A stretch of 64,000 nt of DNA from Actinomycetes bacterium (GCA_021829645.1 JAKBPI010000003.1:1-64000); one strand, 5' to 3'; counted from the first letter of the stretch, positions 55,823 through 64,000 are shown. Numbers and translations: made by a program. The notes: a model not told the origin generated them from the sequence alone.

Positions 55823-57049
55823 ATGTACGCTACAAATACGTTATGGGTCTTACTGGGCGCCGCCCTAGTGCTTTTCATGACACCAGGACTGGCGCTGTTT
55901 TACGGCGGTATGGTGCGTGTAAAAAATGTTCTTTCGGTCATAATACAGAATTTCTATGCCATGGGCATTGTCACGCTCATTTGGGCCGTATTCGGCTTTA
56001 GCCTCGTCTACGGTCCGAGCGTCGGTGGAGGCATCATAGGGAATTTGAAATATGTTGCTTTAGGGAAAATGTCTAACGGACTCGCAGGCTTTGCGCATCT
56101 GAATGTCTCGCCGTCTGCCGTGATGATTTTTCAATTGATGTTTGCCATTATCACTTTGGCGCTTATCTCCGGCGGTGTGGCTGAGCGCATGAAATTCAGC
56201 TCTTTTGTCGTCTTTGGTATTCTGTGGCTCTTACTGGTTTATATACCGATTGCGCACTGGGTTTTCTCTCCGGAAGGCTGGTTGGCGAAAAGGGGGGTAT
56301 TGGATTTTGCCGGCGGCACCGTGGTGGAAATGAATTCCGGTTTTTCCACGCTGGCCGTCGTGCTTGCTCTTGGAAAGAGACGCGGTTGGCCGCAGGAACC
56401 CATGCGACCGCATTCGATACCGTTTAGTGTTTTAGGAGGCGGAATCCTTTGGTTTGGGTGGTTTGGCTTCAATGCCGGTTCTGCATTGGGAGTCAACTCT
56501 GTGGCAGTAAATGCTTTTGTCAATACACAGCTGGCCGCCGCAGCCGGTCTGATTGCCTGGATGATTTATGAGAATTTGAAAGACAAAGTGGTGACCCCTT
56601 TGGGCGCCGTTTCTGGTGCTGTGGCTGGCATGGTGGCTATTACTCCGGCGGCAGGATTTGTGTCACCCATGTCTTCTATTTTGATAGGGCTGGCAGCGGG
56701 CTTTATCTGTGCCGCGGCTGTCAGGGTAAAGTACAAATTTAAATACGACGACTCATTAGATGTGGTAGCAGTACACGGCGTAGGAGGATTTTTGGGGATG
56801 TTGCTGCTGGGTTGCCTAGCGGAAAAAGTAGCGGATCCGGCAGGGGCAAACGGTTTGTTCTTTGGCGGAACACACTTTTTCTTGGTTGAGCTACTGGCTA
56901 TCGCAGTGACCCTTGTCTATGTCTTCGGAGTAACCTATATAATTTCGAAATTAGTCGACAAAACAATAGGTCTAAGGGTAAAAGAAACCGACGAAGACAG
57001 AGGCTTGGACATTGCCCTACATGGTGAAAGCGCATATACTACAAATTAA
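55823..57049 (+). CDS. amt: Ammonium transporter
   Basis: The 408-residue protein has about eleven membrane helices and the Amt signatures FYGGMVRVKNVLS near the N-terminus, and WFGWFGFNAGSAL and VHGVGGFLGMLLLG with the two pore His region. It conducts NH3/NH4+ into the cell. No glnK/glnB gene follows, though amt-glnK pairs are common. It lies between two tRNA genes. Confidence 0.92.
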   Translation: MYATNTLWVLLGAALVLFMTPGLALFYGGMVRVKNVLSVIIQNFYAMGIVTLIWAVFGFSLVYGPSVGGGIIGNLKYVALGKMSNGLAGFAHLNVSPSAVMIFQLMFAIITLALISGGVAERMKFSSFVVFGILWLLLVYIPIAHWVFSPEGWLAKRGVLDFAGGTVVEMNSGFSTLAVVLALGKRRGWPQEPMRPHSIPFSVLGGGILWFGWFGFNAGSALGVNSVAVNAFVNTQLAAAAGLIAWMIYENLKDKVVTPLGAVSGAVAGMVAITPAAGFVSPMSSILIGLAAGFICAAAVRVKYKFKYDDSLDVVAVHGVGGFLGMLLLGCLAEKVADPAGANGLFFGGTHFFLVELLAIAVTLVYVFGVTYIISKLVDKTIGLRVKETDEDRGLDIALHGESAYTTN

Positions 57050-57091
57050 AAGTTTGAGTGCATATTGATGGGTAAATCTTTGTGAAAGAAG

Positions 57092-57163
57092 AGCCCGAGG
57101 TGGGACTCGAACCCACGACCTGCGCATTACGAGGGCGCTGCTCTACCTCTGAGCTACCCGGGC
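57092..57163 (-). tRNA. tRNA-Thr (anticodon CGT)
   Basis: On the minus strand the acceptor gcccggg pairs with ctcgggc (one G-T), D-arm gctc/gagc, anticodon loop ctCGTaa and T-loop ggttcgagtcc are typical. The innermost anticodon-stem pair is a C-T mismatch. No CCA is encoded. It converges on amt. Confidence 0.9.
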
Positions 57164-57532
57164 ATGTACTTTTATAGCTTATGGCTAATAATACACAAAG
57201 GATATCGCTGATTTGCTAAAAACAATCGGATGGCTTTATTGATTTTGGTGAAGCTCTGTGGTGTGTCTCTGTTGGCAAGTTGATATCCTTTCCACCAACA
57301 TCTTAGGTTGGCTTAGTCGGTGTCCATTTTCCTTGAGTCACCTCAAATCAAAGTTTTTATCTATTAGTCACCTATTGCATTTAAAGCATCAACTGAGGCC
57401 AGACTGGCTTAGGAATTAGAGATCGACTGTCCAGATTCGTAGACAATTCTATTACTACATTACCGACATATGGAGTTGATCAGATTTTGTGGAGTCAGGC
57501 AATGTAAGCAATATTACCAAATATTGGTTTTC
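57164..57532. other. Gene-free stretch between tRNA-Thr and the LRV-repeat gene
   Basis: About 370 bases with no ORF or strong hairpin. As a tRNA-flanking segment next to unusual genes it could hold an island boundary, but I found no direct repeat of the tRNA 3' end. Confidence 0.4.
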
Positions 57533-59263
57533 TCATAAACTAGATTCATATGCAGGATTCATTGTAATTTGATTTCTTACCCGCCAGCATTTATCTTGAG
57601 ATAGGATGCTAAGAACTTCTTTTGAGATAGAGGGGTTTTCTGCTACATAATACCGTACATGTTCATCTTCGTCTCTAGCTAAGTTTTTCAGGATTTGATT
57701 CGAAACAGATGGATTACCGGCAACAGAAAATCTGACATAACGGTTTTGATCGATTAAAAGTCTTTCCAGGGTTTTTGTCGGTGCATCTGGATTCCCGGCT
57801 ACACTTTTTCGCACACGATAGTCCTCATCTCTGGACAATACTTCCAGTGCCTCCGGTGGTGTGTTGTGGTTTCTGGCAACACCTCTTCGTACACGATAAT
57901 TCTCATCTCTGAATAATACTTCCAGTGCGTACGGTGGTGTGTTGTGGTTTTCGGCAACACAATATCGTACAGTATAGTCCTCATCTCTAGCTAATCTTTC
58001 CAGGGTTTCTGTTGGTGTGTTGGGGTTTTCGGCAACACAATATCGTACAGTATAGTCCTCATCTCTAGCTAATCTTTCTAGGGTTTCTGTCGATGTGTTG
58101 TAGTTTTTGGCTACATCACTTCGTACAGAAGACTCCTTATCTCTAGCTAATCTTTCTAGGGTTTCTGGTGGTGTATTGTGGTTTCTGGCTACACCAAATC
58201 GCACATCATAGTCCTTATCTCTAGCTAATCTTTCTAGGGTTTCTGTCGGTGTGTTGTAGTTTTCGGCTACATCACTTCGTACAGTATAGTCCTTATCTCT
58301 AGCTAATCTTTCTAGGATTTCTGTCGGTGTGTTGTGGTTTTTGGCAACACAATATCGTACGGCATGGTTCTTATCCTTAGCTAATCTTTCTAGTGTTTCT
58401 GTCGGTGTGTTTGGATTCCCGGCTACACCTTCTCGTACATCAGAGTCCTCATCTCTAGCTAATCTTTCTAGGACTTTTGGTGGTGTGTTGTGGTTATAAC
58501 TAATTTGATTGCGTATGCTTGGACTTTTATCGTGAGACAACTGTTCTAAGATAGTAGCTGATACATCCGGACGTTGTGCTATGTAGAGTAGCATTTGCAC
58601 TTCATCACTGGGTATTGAAAAGCGGTTATACCCATCTGACACATAAAACCTATCGACATCTCGTATTTGCCCTTCGTCACTGAGTTTTGGCAAGGCATCC
58701 ATTGGGGTGTTTAGATGCATGGCAACACATTTTTTTACTTCTATGCTTTTATCATTTGAAAGAATTCTAAGTAAATCAGTTGTTGTTCGTGGATTCTTTG
58801 CCACACCGGCACGTACTGCGACATTTTCATCTGTGACCAATTGTTCTAAGATCTCTATTGGAGTATTGGGATATTCAGCTATAAAGATTTTGTCTCCGAT
58901 ATCTTTGCAATTGTAAAATTCTTCTATATTTGTTGTCAATGTAGGTTTTATGCTACGTGGGTAATTTCCTTCTTTTTTTGCTTCAGCGATTCTTTTGGCT
59001 AGTTCACTTAGTCGATAATTTGCCAAAGTTTCTGAGAATCCAGTTCTGGGATCAGGATAAATATCACAATCACTCGGACTACCCATACCTATCAGGTGAA
59101 CTTTTTGCTCGGCTATCTTTAGTTGCTCGGGTGTTTTAGCAGATTGAATTTCTTCCAGTCTTTCTTCAAGCCACTCTATAGTGTTACCGTTTTCCAGTGG
59201 ATCACATCTGATCAGATCGATGAACAAAATCAACATTTGTTCCACAGAAGCAGATTCTGTCAT
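57533..59263 (-). CDS. LRV (leucine-rich repeat variant) repeat protein
   Basis: The 576-residue protein has a unique N-terminal region (about 1-128) and then about 16 units of roughly 24 residues with consensus NTPxExLERLARDxDYxVRxxVAxNx, the LRV repeat. Units 5-13 are nearly identical even in DNA, which points to recent unit gain or gene conversion. LRV repeats form right-handed helical solenoids used for binding. The Azotobacter LRV protein has a cysteine-rich N-terminal Fe-S part; here only scattered Cys occur. It lies 128 bases downstream of an Rhs/toxin fragment on the same strand, so an immunity role is a possibility, not shown. Confidence 0.85.
   Translation of the reverse strand: MTESASVEQMLILFIDLIRCDPLENGNTIEWLEERLEEIQSAKTPEQLKIAEQKVHLIGMGSPSDCDIYPDPRTGFSETLANYRLSELAKRIAEAKKEGNYPRSIKPTLTTNIEEFYNCKDIGDKIFIAEYPNTPIEILEQLVTDENVAVRAGVAKNPRTTTDLLRILSNDKSIEVKKCVAMHLNTPMDALPKLSDEGQIRDVDRFYVSDGYNRFSIPSDEVQMLLYIAQRPDVSATILEQLSHDKSPSIRNQISYNHNTPPKVLERLARDEDSDVREGVAGNPNTPTETLERLAKDKNHAVRYCVAKNHNTPTEILERLARDKDYTVRSDVAENYNTPTETLERLARDKDYDVRFGVARNHNTPPETLERLARDKESSVRSDVAKNYNTSTETLERLARDEDYTVRYCVAENPNTPTETLERLARDEDYTVRYCVAENHNTPPYALEVLFRDENYRVRRGVARNHNTPPEALEVLSRDEDYRVRKSVAGNPDAPTKTLERLLIDQNRYVRFSVAGNPSVSNQILKNLARDEDEHVRYYVAENPSISKEVLSILSQDKCWRVRNQITMNPAYESSL
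57840..58500 (-). repeat. Tandem array of near-identical 72-base units inside the LRV gene
   Basis: The phrase tctagctaatctttctaggg with flanking sequence recurs every 72 bases, with few differences between neighbours. The reading frame is kept through the whole array, so the repeat is coding and under selection for frame. Confidence 0.85.
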
Positions 59264-59391
59264 GACAACTCCTTGTCTTGGTTATGTGACACAGTATCAG
59301 TGTACTATGGAGTAGAAAGTGTAAGTTTGACACGAGTTTCATATCTTCTAAATGACACTCCTCAAAACGGTGACGGTGAGCCGTGTGCAAT

Positions 59392-60039
59392 TCAATTTTC
59401 TGAATCTATATCAACGTTAATCCAGTAAATGTCCCACCACGGCTGGGTAACTCTATAAGGGACGCTGTTAGTATCCTGTGATGAACCTACTTGTGCAAGC
59501 ACCTCTGCTGGGGTTGTTCCTACTGGAAGCACAAATTGATATACGGTGCCACCCTCAACTTTCCCTACCCAAAAAGTAGTGTCTTTAGTGAGCTTATAAA
59601 CGGTAACGTATTTGCCGGTATTACCATATTTATTGATGTTCAGCATCCTCTCGGCATCGGCCATATTTGCTGGTTTTACAGGTGAAAAGAAGTTACCTAT
59701 AAGTGAAGGATTTTCATCTGATGAAAGTCTATATATACGAGTACCTTCCCGTAATGTAACTTCTTTAGCTTTAGCTTCGCCACCTTGAAATGTAGCAAAA
59801 CCTTCGGCAGGAGGTTTTGCTCCTGCACTACCAACCGCCACAATGCCATCTGAAAGAAATACTTGAGGTATAGAGACGGAAGTTATGCAGTTGATAAGCG
59901 ACGATCCTGAGTCTCCACTCGGATCTATCTCATTGACAGGGTCTCCTCCTGTGTAGGTATATGGTTGGTTTGTTTCATCCACCATAGGATCAACTGATAA
60001 GAACTGAGCCGTACTTGGGTCGTAGTAGCGGTGGATTGA
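59392..60039 (-). CDS. 3' end of an Rhs protein with a C-terminal toxin-like domain
   Basis: From about codon 151 of the tracked 365-codon frame the product reads RYYDPSTAQFLSVDP and NQPYTYTGGDPVNEIDPSG, the Rhs core terminus. A unique C-terminal domain of about 170 residues follows, with GTRIYRLSSDENPS, FFSPVKPANMADAE, KYVTVYKLTKDT and PYRVTQPWWDIYW. By polymorphic-toxin rules the region after the core is an effector; the IYRLSS and FFSP pattern faintly recalls ADP-ribosyltransferase-like toxins, but I do not claim it. The expected 1000-residue Rhs body is missing: upstream of 60040 the frame is high-GC, Arg-rich shadow. Confidence 0.72.
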   Translation of the reverse strand, partial: SIHRYYDPSTAQFLSVDPMVDETNQPYTYTGGDPVNEIDPSGDSGSSLINCITSVSIPQVFLSDGIVAVGSAGAKPPAEGFATFQGGEAKAKEVTLREGTRIYRLSSDENPSLIGNFFSPVKPANMADAERMLNINKYGNTGKYVTVYKLTKDTTFWVGKVEGGTVYQFVLPVGTTPAEVLAQVGSSQDTNSVPYRVTQPWWDIYWINVDIDSEN

Positions 60040-60212
60040 ACCGTCCGACGCATGTCGGCTTGCTCGTTCGTAGTCGATACCGGATGACGTGCAGAAACGT
60101 TCGCAGCCAGCGGCGTCCGCGGTTACGGATATCGAAAATAGCGCGGACGCGTGTTTGCGGCAGTACCCGATGTGGGAGCGAGGAGGGGCCGCTGTTGTCG
60201 GGGCGACGCCGG

Positions 60213-60627
60213 TCACAGGAGTAGCTCGAAGGCGGCGATGTGCGAAGGTCGGACGACGGTGAAATGGCGGTGGTCGAGCGTGGCGATCTGTGTCACACCG
60301 AGTCGCTCGGCGACGGCGACGACGGACGCGTCGACGACTCCGAGCCCGAGATCTGCGTAGCTGTCGACCAGCTTGCCGACCCGGCTGCAGTCCGCGTCGT
60401 CCATGTCGAGGCGCTCGATCTCTCCCAGCATCAGAGACTGGAGGAAGCGTGCCTCGGCGGCCGATCCCAGCCTGGACTCGATCAGCCACGACGATTCGAC
60501 GATGACCGGGACGGTGACCGCGAGCGGAGTGGAGGCCAAGGAATCAAGCAAGTCCGCGCAATCCTGATGCCGGGGGGTCGTCGAGGTCGGCCGCTCCGAA
60601 GATGACGCCGGTGTCGACGATGATCAC
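60213..60627 (-). pseudogene. VapC-like PIN-domain toxin with a frameshift
   Basis: From GTG at 60627 the translation is IIVDTGVIFGAADLDD, the PIN-domain start with first catalytic Asp. At a run of six C on this strand (six G at 60572-60577) the frame changes; dropping one base continues as RHQDCADLLDSLAST and then the ORF in the track, with DMDDADCSRVGKLVDSYADLGLGVVDASVVAVAERL carrying the further Asp residues. The whole PIN domain is thus present but split by one base. It starts 11 bases after its antitoxin gene. Homopolymer sequencing error is as likely as true inactivation. Confidence 0.75.
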
Positions 60628-60638
60628 CGTGGCGATCT

Positions 60639-60887
60639 TCAGACGTCTGCGGCGGTCTTGTCGGCGAAGTGATCGCGGATGATCTCTTCATGACGTTCCG
60701 CGATCGAGTCCCGGCTCCGGGATCGGCCGATCCCTATGAAGCTGAGGCGATGGCCACCAGTACGCGAAAGTGCGTGGGTACGCAGCACCTCGGCCGCCAC
60801 GTCCTCGGGGGACGTCCCCCGCTCGGCGGCCTCGGAGGCCAGGCGTTCGGCGATCTCGTCGGGGACCACCACCCGCAGCTCGGTCAT
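60639..60887 (-). CDS. Ribbon-helix-helix antitoxin, VapB type
   Basis: The 82-residue protein begins MTELRVVVPDEIAERLASEAAERG, a typical ribbon-helix-helix DNA-binding start, and ends with a polar tail (RSRSRDSIAERHEEII) that could wrap the toxin. The PIN-domain gene follows at once on the same strand, so this is a VapBC-type pair; the antitoxin should bind the toxin and repress its own promoter. Its GC content is far higher than that of genes before 59 kb. Confidence 0.75.
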   Translation of the reverse strand: MTELRVVVPDEIAERLASEAAERGTSPEDVAAEVLRTHALSRTGGHRLSFIGIGRSRSRDSIAERHEEIIRDHFADKTAADV

Positions 60888-60957
60888 GACACCAATGGTA
60901 CCTGGGGGCCGGAAGAACGGCCGTCCATCAGCCCTGGTGGAACCGTGATGGAGTGGT

Positions 60958-61075
60958 TCAGCTGGTCTGGTGGGTGCCGGCCACCGGCTGGAGCAGCCGC
61001 ACCTCGGCGCCGGCGGTGTCGTTGCCGGCGGGATGGGCGGCGGCGTGCACGGCCCGGAGCTTGGCGATCGAGGCT
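60958..61075 (-). pseudogene. 3' end of a tyrosine recombinase gene (copy 1)
   Basis: The tail [19 protein letters not shown] plus GAEVRLLQPVAG is a diverged repeat of the last 40 residues of the recombinase at 62159-63126 ([19 protein letters not shown]). Upstream of the SIAKLR codons the sequence is unrelated, so only the extreme end of the gene is left. Confidence 0.7.
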
Positions 61076-61179
61076 TGAATGGGGCAGTCAGTTATTGGAA
61101 CTGTAGGAGTAGCTGTGGGTGGGGGGTCCGGGGGGAGGGGTGGATAACTGTTGACTCTGTGGACGGTCAACCTGGCGCC

Positions 61180-61430
61180 GGCTGTAGTCGGCGGCGTAGG
61201 TCGTCCAATCGCCGCTGGCGATCTGCTGCCACTTGACGGCGACCGCGATGTGCACGCCGAGCATCTTGGCGATCACCGCCGCAGACGTGGGCCGGACGCC
61301 AGTTCCACGGGTAGTCGTTGGTGGTGGTCGCGAACCGGCGGACGAGTTGCTCACGCCCTTCGATCGTTTCCTCACGCAGCCCTCGGGCCAGCTGCTGGGC
61401 CCGCCAGCCGCGCAGCATCGCCTCGAGCAT
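61180..61430 (-). pseudogene. Integrase remnant: N-terminal and C-terminal pieces joined by internal deletion
   Basis: The first piece reads MLEAMLRGWRAQQLARGL, then FATTTNDYPWNWRPAHV, the SAM-like N-terminus seen in actinobacterial phage-type integrases. Near 61290 the frame changes and the sequence continues as SAAVIAKMLGVHIAVAVKWQ followed by IASGDWTTYAADYSRR, typical of the C-terminal end of similar recombinases. The whole catalytic core between them is missing. Confidence 0.6.
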
Positions 61431-61639
61431 CGCGTCTTCGGGGCGTAGCTGGGCTACCCCGGAGACGAGCTCAAGCTATACAGAACCTGCGAGATCCCCG
61501 CGCGCCAACCCTCCACCTCTCTCCCGTTTGGAGGTGGCATCCTGCATCAGATGGGCTTATGCCGCAAACGTGCAGGTGGGCCTTTGTGGACAGATGTCCG
61601 GCGTGTGGCATTGGCTGCGCTTTTTGACCAGCGATCCTC

Positions 61640-61724
61640 GCGTCAGGCGCAACTTCTGAGAGTTCCCGTAGAGGGCCGTCGTCTCGAGCGTGGCGTGGCC
61701 CAGCATCTCCGAGACGTGCTCTGA
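61640..61724 (-). pseudogene. Tyrosine recombinase box II fragment (copy 2)
   Basis: [19 protein letters not shown] followed by GNSQKLRLT matches the catalytic His-to-Tyr segment of the recombinase at 62.3 kb ([20 protein letters not shown]). It is a short isolated piece; the rest of the tracked ORF at 61557-61811 is not recombinase-like. Confidence 0.6.
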
Positions 61725-61823
61725 TCGCCGAACCACTTGCGATCTTGCGATGGCTCGCCACGACGATATGTCCGCTGATCGCCTTTCAGCCACGGTCGGC
61801 TCCTTACTCACGAATTGAGTCCT

Positions 61824-62132
61824 TCAGCCCAGCGCCGAGCTCGGCGGTGTCAGTGGCCTCCCCCTATCCGGATCCACGCCATGTCGTTGACACCATGATT
61901 GGAATTGGCCCTCGCGCAGAGACGGTGAATTGAGGAACCAGACCCGAGTTCCGAACCGCTCACTCATGAGCTTGTGAGCCCGCCCCATCATCACCATGCC
62001 GCAGACGAGCACGATGACATCGGCAACAACCAGTACAGAGGCAAGGGCGACTAAAACGACGATGCTATGGCCGACAACAAGTAGCACGGCCCAGCGAGCT
62101 GCGCACGCACCGCGTAGGCCTGGTTCCGCCAA
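61824..62132 (-). CDS. Unrecognised small ORF with two hydrophobic segments
   Basis: The 102-residue frame has a hydrophobic stretch AVLLVVGHSIVVLVALASVLVVADVIVLVCGMVMM, which would make two membrane helices, and a Ser/Arg-rich tail. It fills the gap between recombinase fragments. In such high-GC DNA, open frames occur by chance, and I recognise no family. Confidence 0.3.
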   Translation of the reverse strand: MAEPGLRGACAARWAVLLVVGHSIVVLVALASVLVVADVIVLVCGMVMMGRAHKLMSERFGTRVWFLNSPSLREGQFQSWCQRHGVDPDRGRPLTPPSSALG

Positions 62133-62158
62133 CCCTGTCGAAGAACGGACGGAGAGGT

Positions 62159-63126
62159 TCAGCTGGTCGGCTGGCCACCCGGAACCGCTCGAAGCAGTCG
62201 GATGTCAGCTTCGGTGATGTCGTTGCCGGCGGGGTGAGTGGCGGCGTGCACGGCCCGGAGCTTGGCGATCGAGACGCGGGTGTAGAGGGCAGTGGTCTCC
62301 AGCTTGGCGTGGCCGAGCATCTCCGATACGTAGCGGATGTCGGCGCCGCCCTCCAGCATCAGCGTGGCGCAGGTGTGGCGGAACAGATGGCAGCTACCGC
62401 GCTTCCCCGGAGCCCCCGCCGCGATATAGGCCTTGGTCGTGCGCGACAGCCAGTCGGCACACCCGAGGCAGAGAGGAACAGCACATCGGTTTCCTTGGTC
62501 ACCAACTTCGGCCGTACCAGGTCCCCATAGCGGGACACCCACAGCAGCGCCCGGGCGCCGATGGGGACGTGACGGTCCCGCGCACCCTTGCCTTGGCGGA
62601 CGAACGCGGTGCCGCGGGCGTGGTCGATGTCCCAGATCCGCAGGCCGATCAGCTCGGCCCGGCGTATCGCCGTCGAGTACAGCACCTCGAGGATGGCCCG
62701 ATCCCGTACGCCAAGGTGCGTGGTCACGTCGGGACCTTGGAGAACTGACTCTGCTTCCTCGGCGCTGAGGGTGGCTTCGGGGAGACGGTGCTCGGCCTTC
62801 GGAAGGACGAGACCGATGGCGGGGTCGAGAGGGATGCGCCCGTGGGCCGCCAGCCAGGCGAAGAAGGCCTTGACCGGGATAATGCGCTGTGCCTGAGTAC
62901 GGAACGAGAGTGGTGCGCCATTGGCCTTCTTGTGGTGGAAGAGGTGACGTTGGTAGGACTCGAGAGCGGCGAAGCTGACAGCGGAGGGCTCGATGATGTC
63001 GAGGGCGGCCAGGAACTCGACGAGATCGGACAGGTGGTGGGCACGGCCGGCGACGGTGGTCTTGGCGTAGCCGTGACTGGCTAGCCAGGACAGGTACTCC
63101 TCGGCGGCGAGCGCCAGCGGTTTCAT
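62159..63126 (-). pseudogene. Site-specific tyrosine recombinase (XerC/D-like) with one frameshift
   Basis: The 255-codon ORF carries the SAM-like N-terminal domain ([18 protein letters not shown]), the first catalytic Arg in [13 protein letters not shown] and the Lys region [14 protein letters not shown]. After DVLFLSASG near 62460 the frame breaks, and another frame continues [24 protein letters not shown] (His-x-x-Arg) and [12 protein letters not shown] (His and nucleophile Tyr). All catalytic residues are present, so a one-base error or a recent mutation splits the gene. The start overlaps the preceding gene's stop (ATGA). Confidence 0.78.
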
Positions 63127-64000
63127 TCCGGGCTTCCCGCTCTGGTACCCCGATATGGGTCTACCTTAGCACCTGTGACTACGCCTACGATTGCACGTTC
63201 GTCCTCACCGTACGCGTCGGTATCGACCGCGGGGTCGGCCGTTCTCCCAGCGTGGACGCCGCTTTCACCCCGCGAGTTGTTGTGGCGCACTGGTCGCGGG
63301 GTATCGCGGGGTTCGGTTTCCGGCGGGTCGGCCAACAGGTAACGGTGTTGGCGCCCTTGGCCACCCGGGAGGGCGATCAGGTACTCGAGGGCTACCAGGC
63401 GAGTCAGCCCAATGCGGACCTGATGCTCGGACCAGCCGAGCGTCTCTCGTAGCTCCCTCCGGGTGAAGCCGACCGACTCCGGGGCAACGCCGCCGGTCTC
63501 GGCAACGTCGGCGACATGGGCTTGGGCGGTTGCCAGGAGACGACGGGTCTGCGGGGCCAGGTTGTCACCGCCTCGGGTCAATACCTGCTCGGCCAGGCGC
63601 ACCCCCAGGGCGACATCGTCGGGAGATGCTTCGACGTAGCGGACAGTGCGGTCCCCGACCTCGATCGTGTCTTGGCAGCGCTGATGCTGGTGGAGCAGGG
63701 CCGAGGCGCAGATGAGGCTGAGCAGCTTCTGGTGATCGCGCCGATGCCGGGTGGCATGGTCGGGGAAGACGATCCCTCCGGCGTCGGGGATCACGACCGG
63801 CAAGGGTTCGATGAGGCGTTGGGCGTTGCGATGCCGGGCTACAATGCGCTCGCGTTGCAGGCGGGCGACCAGGCCGTCCAGGGTGACCGCTTGGCGCTGG
63901 GCCGCCTGGATGGCCCGGGTCTGCGCCCGGTCCTCGTCGACGCCGAGGACAACGAGACGGTTCTGGAGCTCGGGGTCGATGTCGGTCGCGGTCGTCGTGA
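63123..64000 (-). CDS. C-terminal part of an element-borne replication/ATPase-type protein, cut by the window edge
   Basis: The frame is open to the edge of the window; the tracked start at 63803 (TTG) is internal. The upstream codons read [21 protein letters not shown] and so on, then [23 protein letters not shown] and a winged-helix-like end with [23 protein letters not shown] recall this pattern from C-termini of large primase- or ATPase-like proteins that accompany recombinases on integrated elements, but I cannot name the family with certainty. It overlaps the recombinase gene by 4 bases. Confidence 0.55.
   Translation of the reverse strand, partial: TTTATDIDPELQNRLVVLGVDEDRAQTRAIQAAQRQAVTLDGLVARLQRERIVARHRNAQRLIEPLPVVIPDAGGIVFPDHATRHRRDHQKLLSLICASALLHQHQRCQDTIEVGDRTVRYVEASPDDVALGVRLAEQVLTRGGDNLAPQTRRLLATAQAHVADVAETGGVAPESVGFTRRELRETLGWSEHQVRIGLTRLVALEYLIALPGGQGRQHRYLLADPPETEPRDTPRPVRHNNSRGESGVHAGRTADPAVDTDAYGEDERAIVGVVTGAKVDPYRGTRAGSPE

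Noticed and set aside
57840-58500. Regular repeats resembling a CRISPR array
   Set aside because: Units are contiguous, 72 bases long and in frame throughout, coding for LRV repeats; there are no unique spacers.
60040-60489. N-terminal part of the tracked 365-residue ORF as Rhs protein
   Set aside because: The translation is Arg/Pro-rich shadow of high-GC DNA with no YD repeats; Rhs similarity begins only at about 60,039.
60669-61106. Plus-strand ORFs in the high-GC region (60015-63715) as genes
   Set aside because: They are antisense shadows of VapB, VapC and recombinase sequence and have no recognisable family.

Overview
The window looks like a piece of an actinobacterial chromosome of moderate GC content, with a sharp switch to high-GC DNA in the last 4 kb. 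The pointers to Actinobacteria are a SenX3/RegX3-type two-component pair, a ctaC-ctaD-ctaF cluster, a ctaE-qcrC-qcrA-qcrB cluster with diheme QcrC and long Rieske protein, a type IV secretion-like cluster of the SCO6880 type, and a group 3b [NiFe] hydrogenase. An acidimicrobial lineage is my inference; I cannot test it without a search.

Layout. 0-3 kb: gene-poor, decayed DNA with one DUF3800 gene and a tRNA-Ser-like remnant. 3-8 kb: RodZ-like protein, methyltransferase, MFS transporter, then regX3/senX3 on the minus strand. 8-14.5 kb: five plus-strand genes of a type IV secretion-like machine (small membrane subunit, TrbL/VirB6-like channel, SCO6880-type protein, VirB4-like ATPase, VirD4-like coupling ATPase) with no relaxase. 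15-20 kb: TatA, cytochrome c oxidase subunits II, I and IV, GtrA-like protein, K+ channel. 20-23.5 kb: an insertion-sequence graveyard (two overlapping IS3 orfA fragments, an IS3/IS481-type transposase pseudogene, several perfect inverted repeats) plus a DUF4282 gene. 23.5-28 kb: a complete sugar/glycerol-phosphate-type ABC importer. 29-34.7 kb: a minus-strand hemE-hemH-hemY-lnt cluster; the Lnt has Ser in place of its nucleophilic Cys. 35-39 kb: ctaE-qcrCAB ending in a strong terminator. 39-49 kb: hypCDEF followed by the NAD(P)-linked hydrogenase operon (Fe-S subunit, cyclic-nucleotide-binding-domain protein, flavin subunit, small and large subunits, maturation protease). 49-57 kb: tRNA-Thr, a UDP-sulfoquinovose synthase homologue, a secreted Ser/Thr-linker protein, larC/larB for the nickel pincer cofactor, prephenate dehydratase, tRNA-Ser, ammonium transporter, tRNA-Thr. 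57.5-60 kb: a 16-unit LRV-repeat protein directly downstream of an Rhs core plus C-terminal toxin-like fragment, on the same strand. 60-64 kb: high-GC DNA with a frameshifted VapBC pair, at least three tyrosine-recombinase remnants, one nearly intact recombinase with a frameshift, and the end of a larger element-borne protein.

How the genes fit together: the two respiratory clusters supply the parts of an actinobacterial bc1-aa3 supercomplex, and the hem cluster supplies three of the heme-pathway enzymes. The hydrogenase and its Hyp maturases suggest H2-linked NAD(P)H turnover, and larB/larC point to a second use of nickel. The right end is either an integration hot spot or a chimeric assembly join; the break falls inside the Rhs reading frame at about 60,040.
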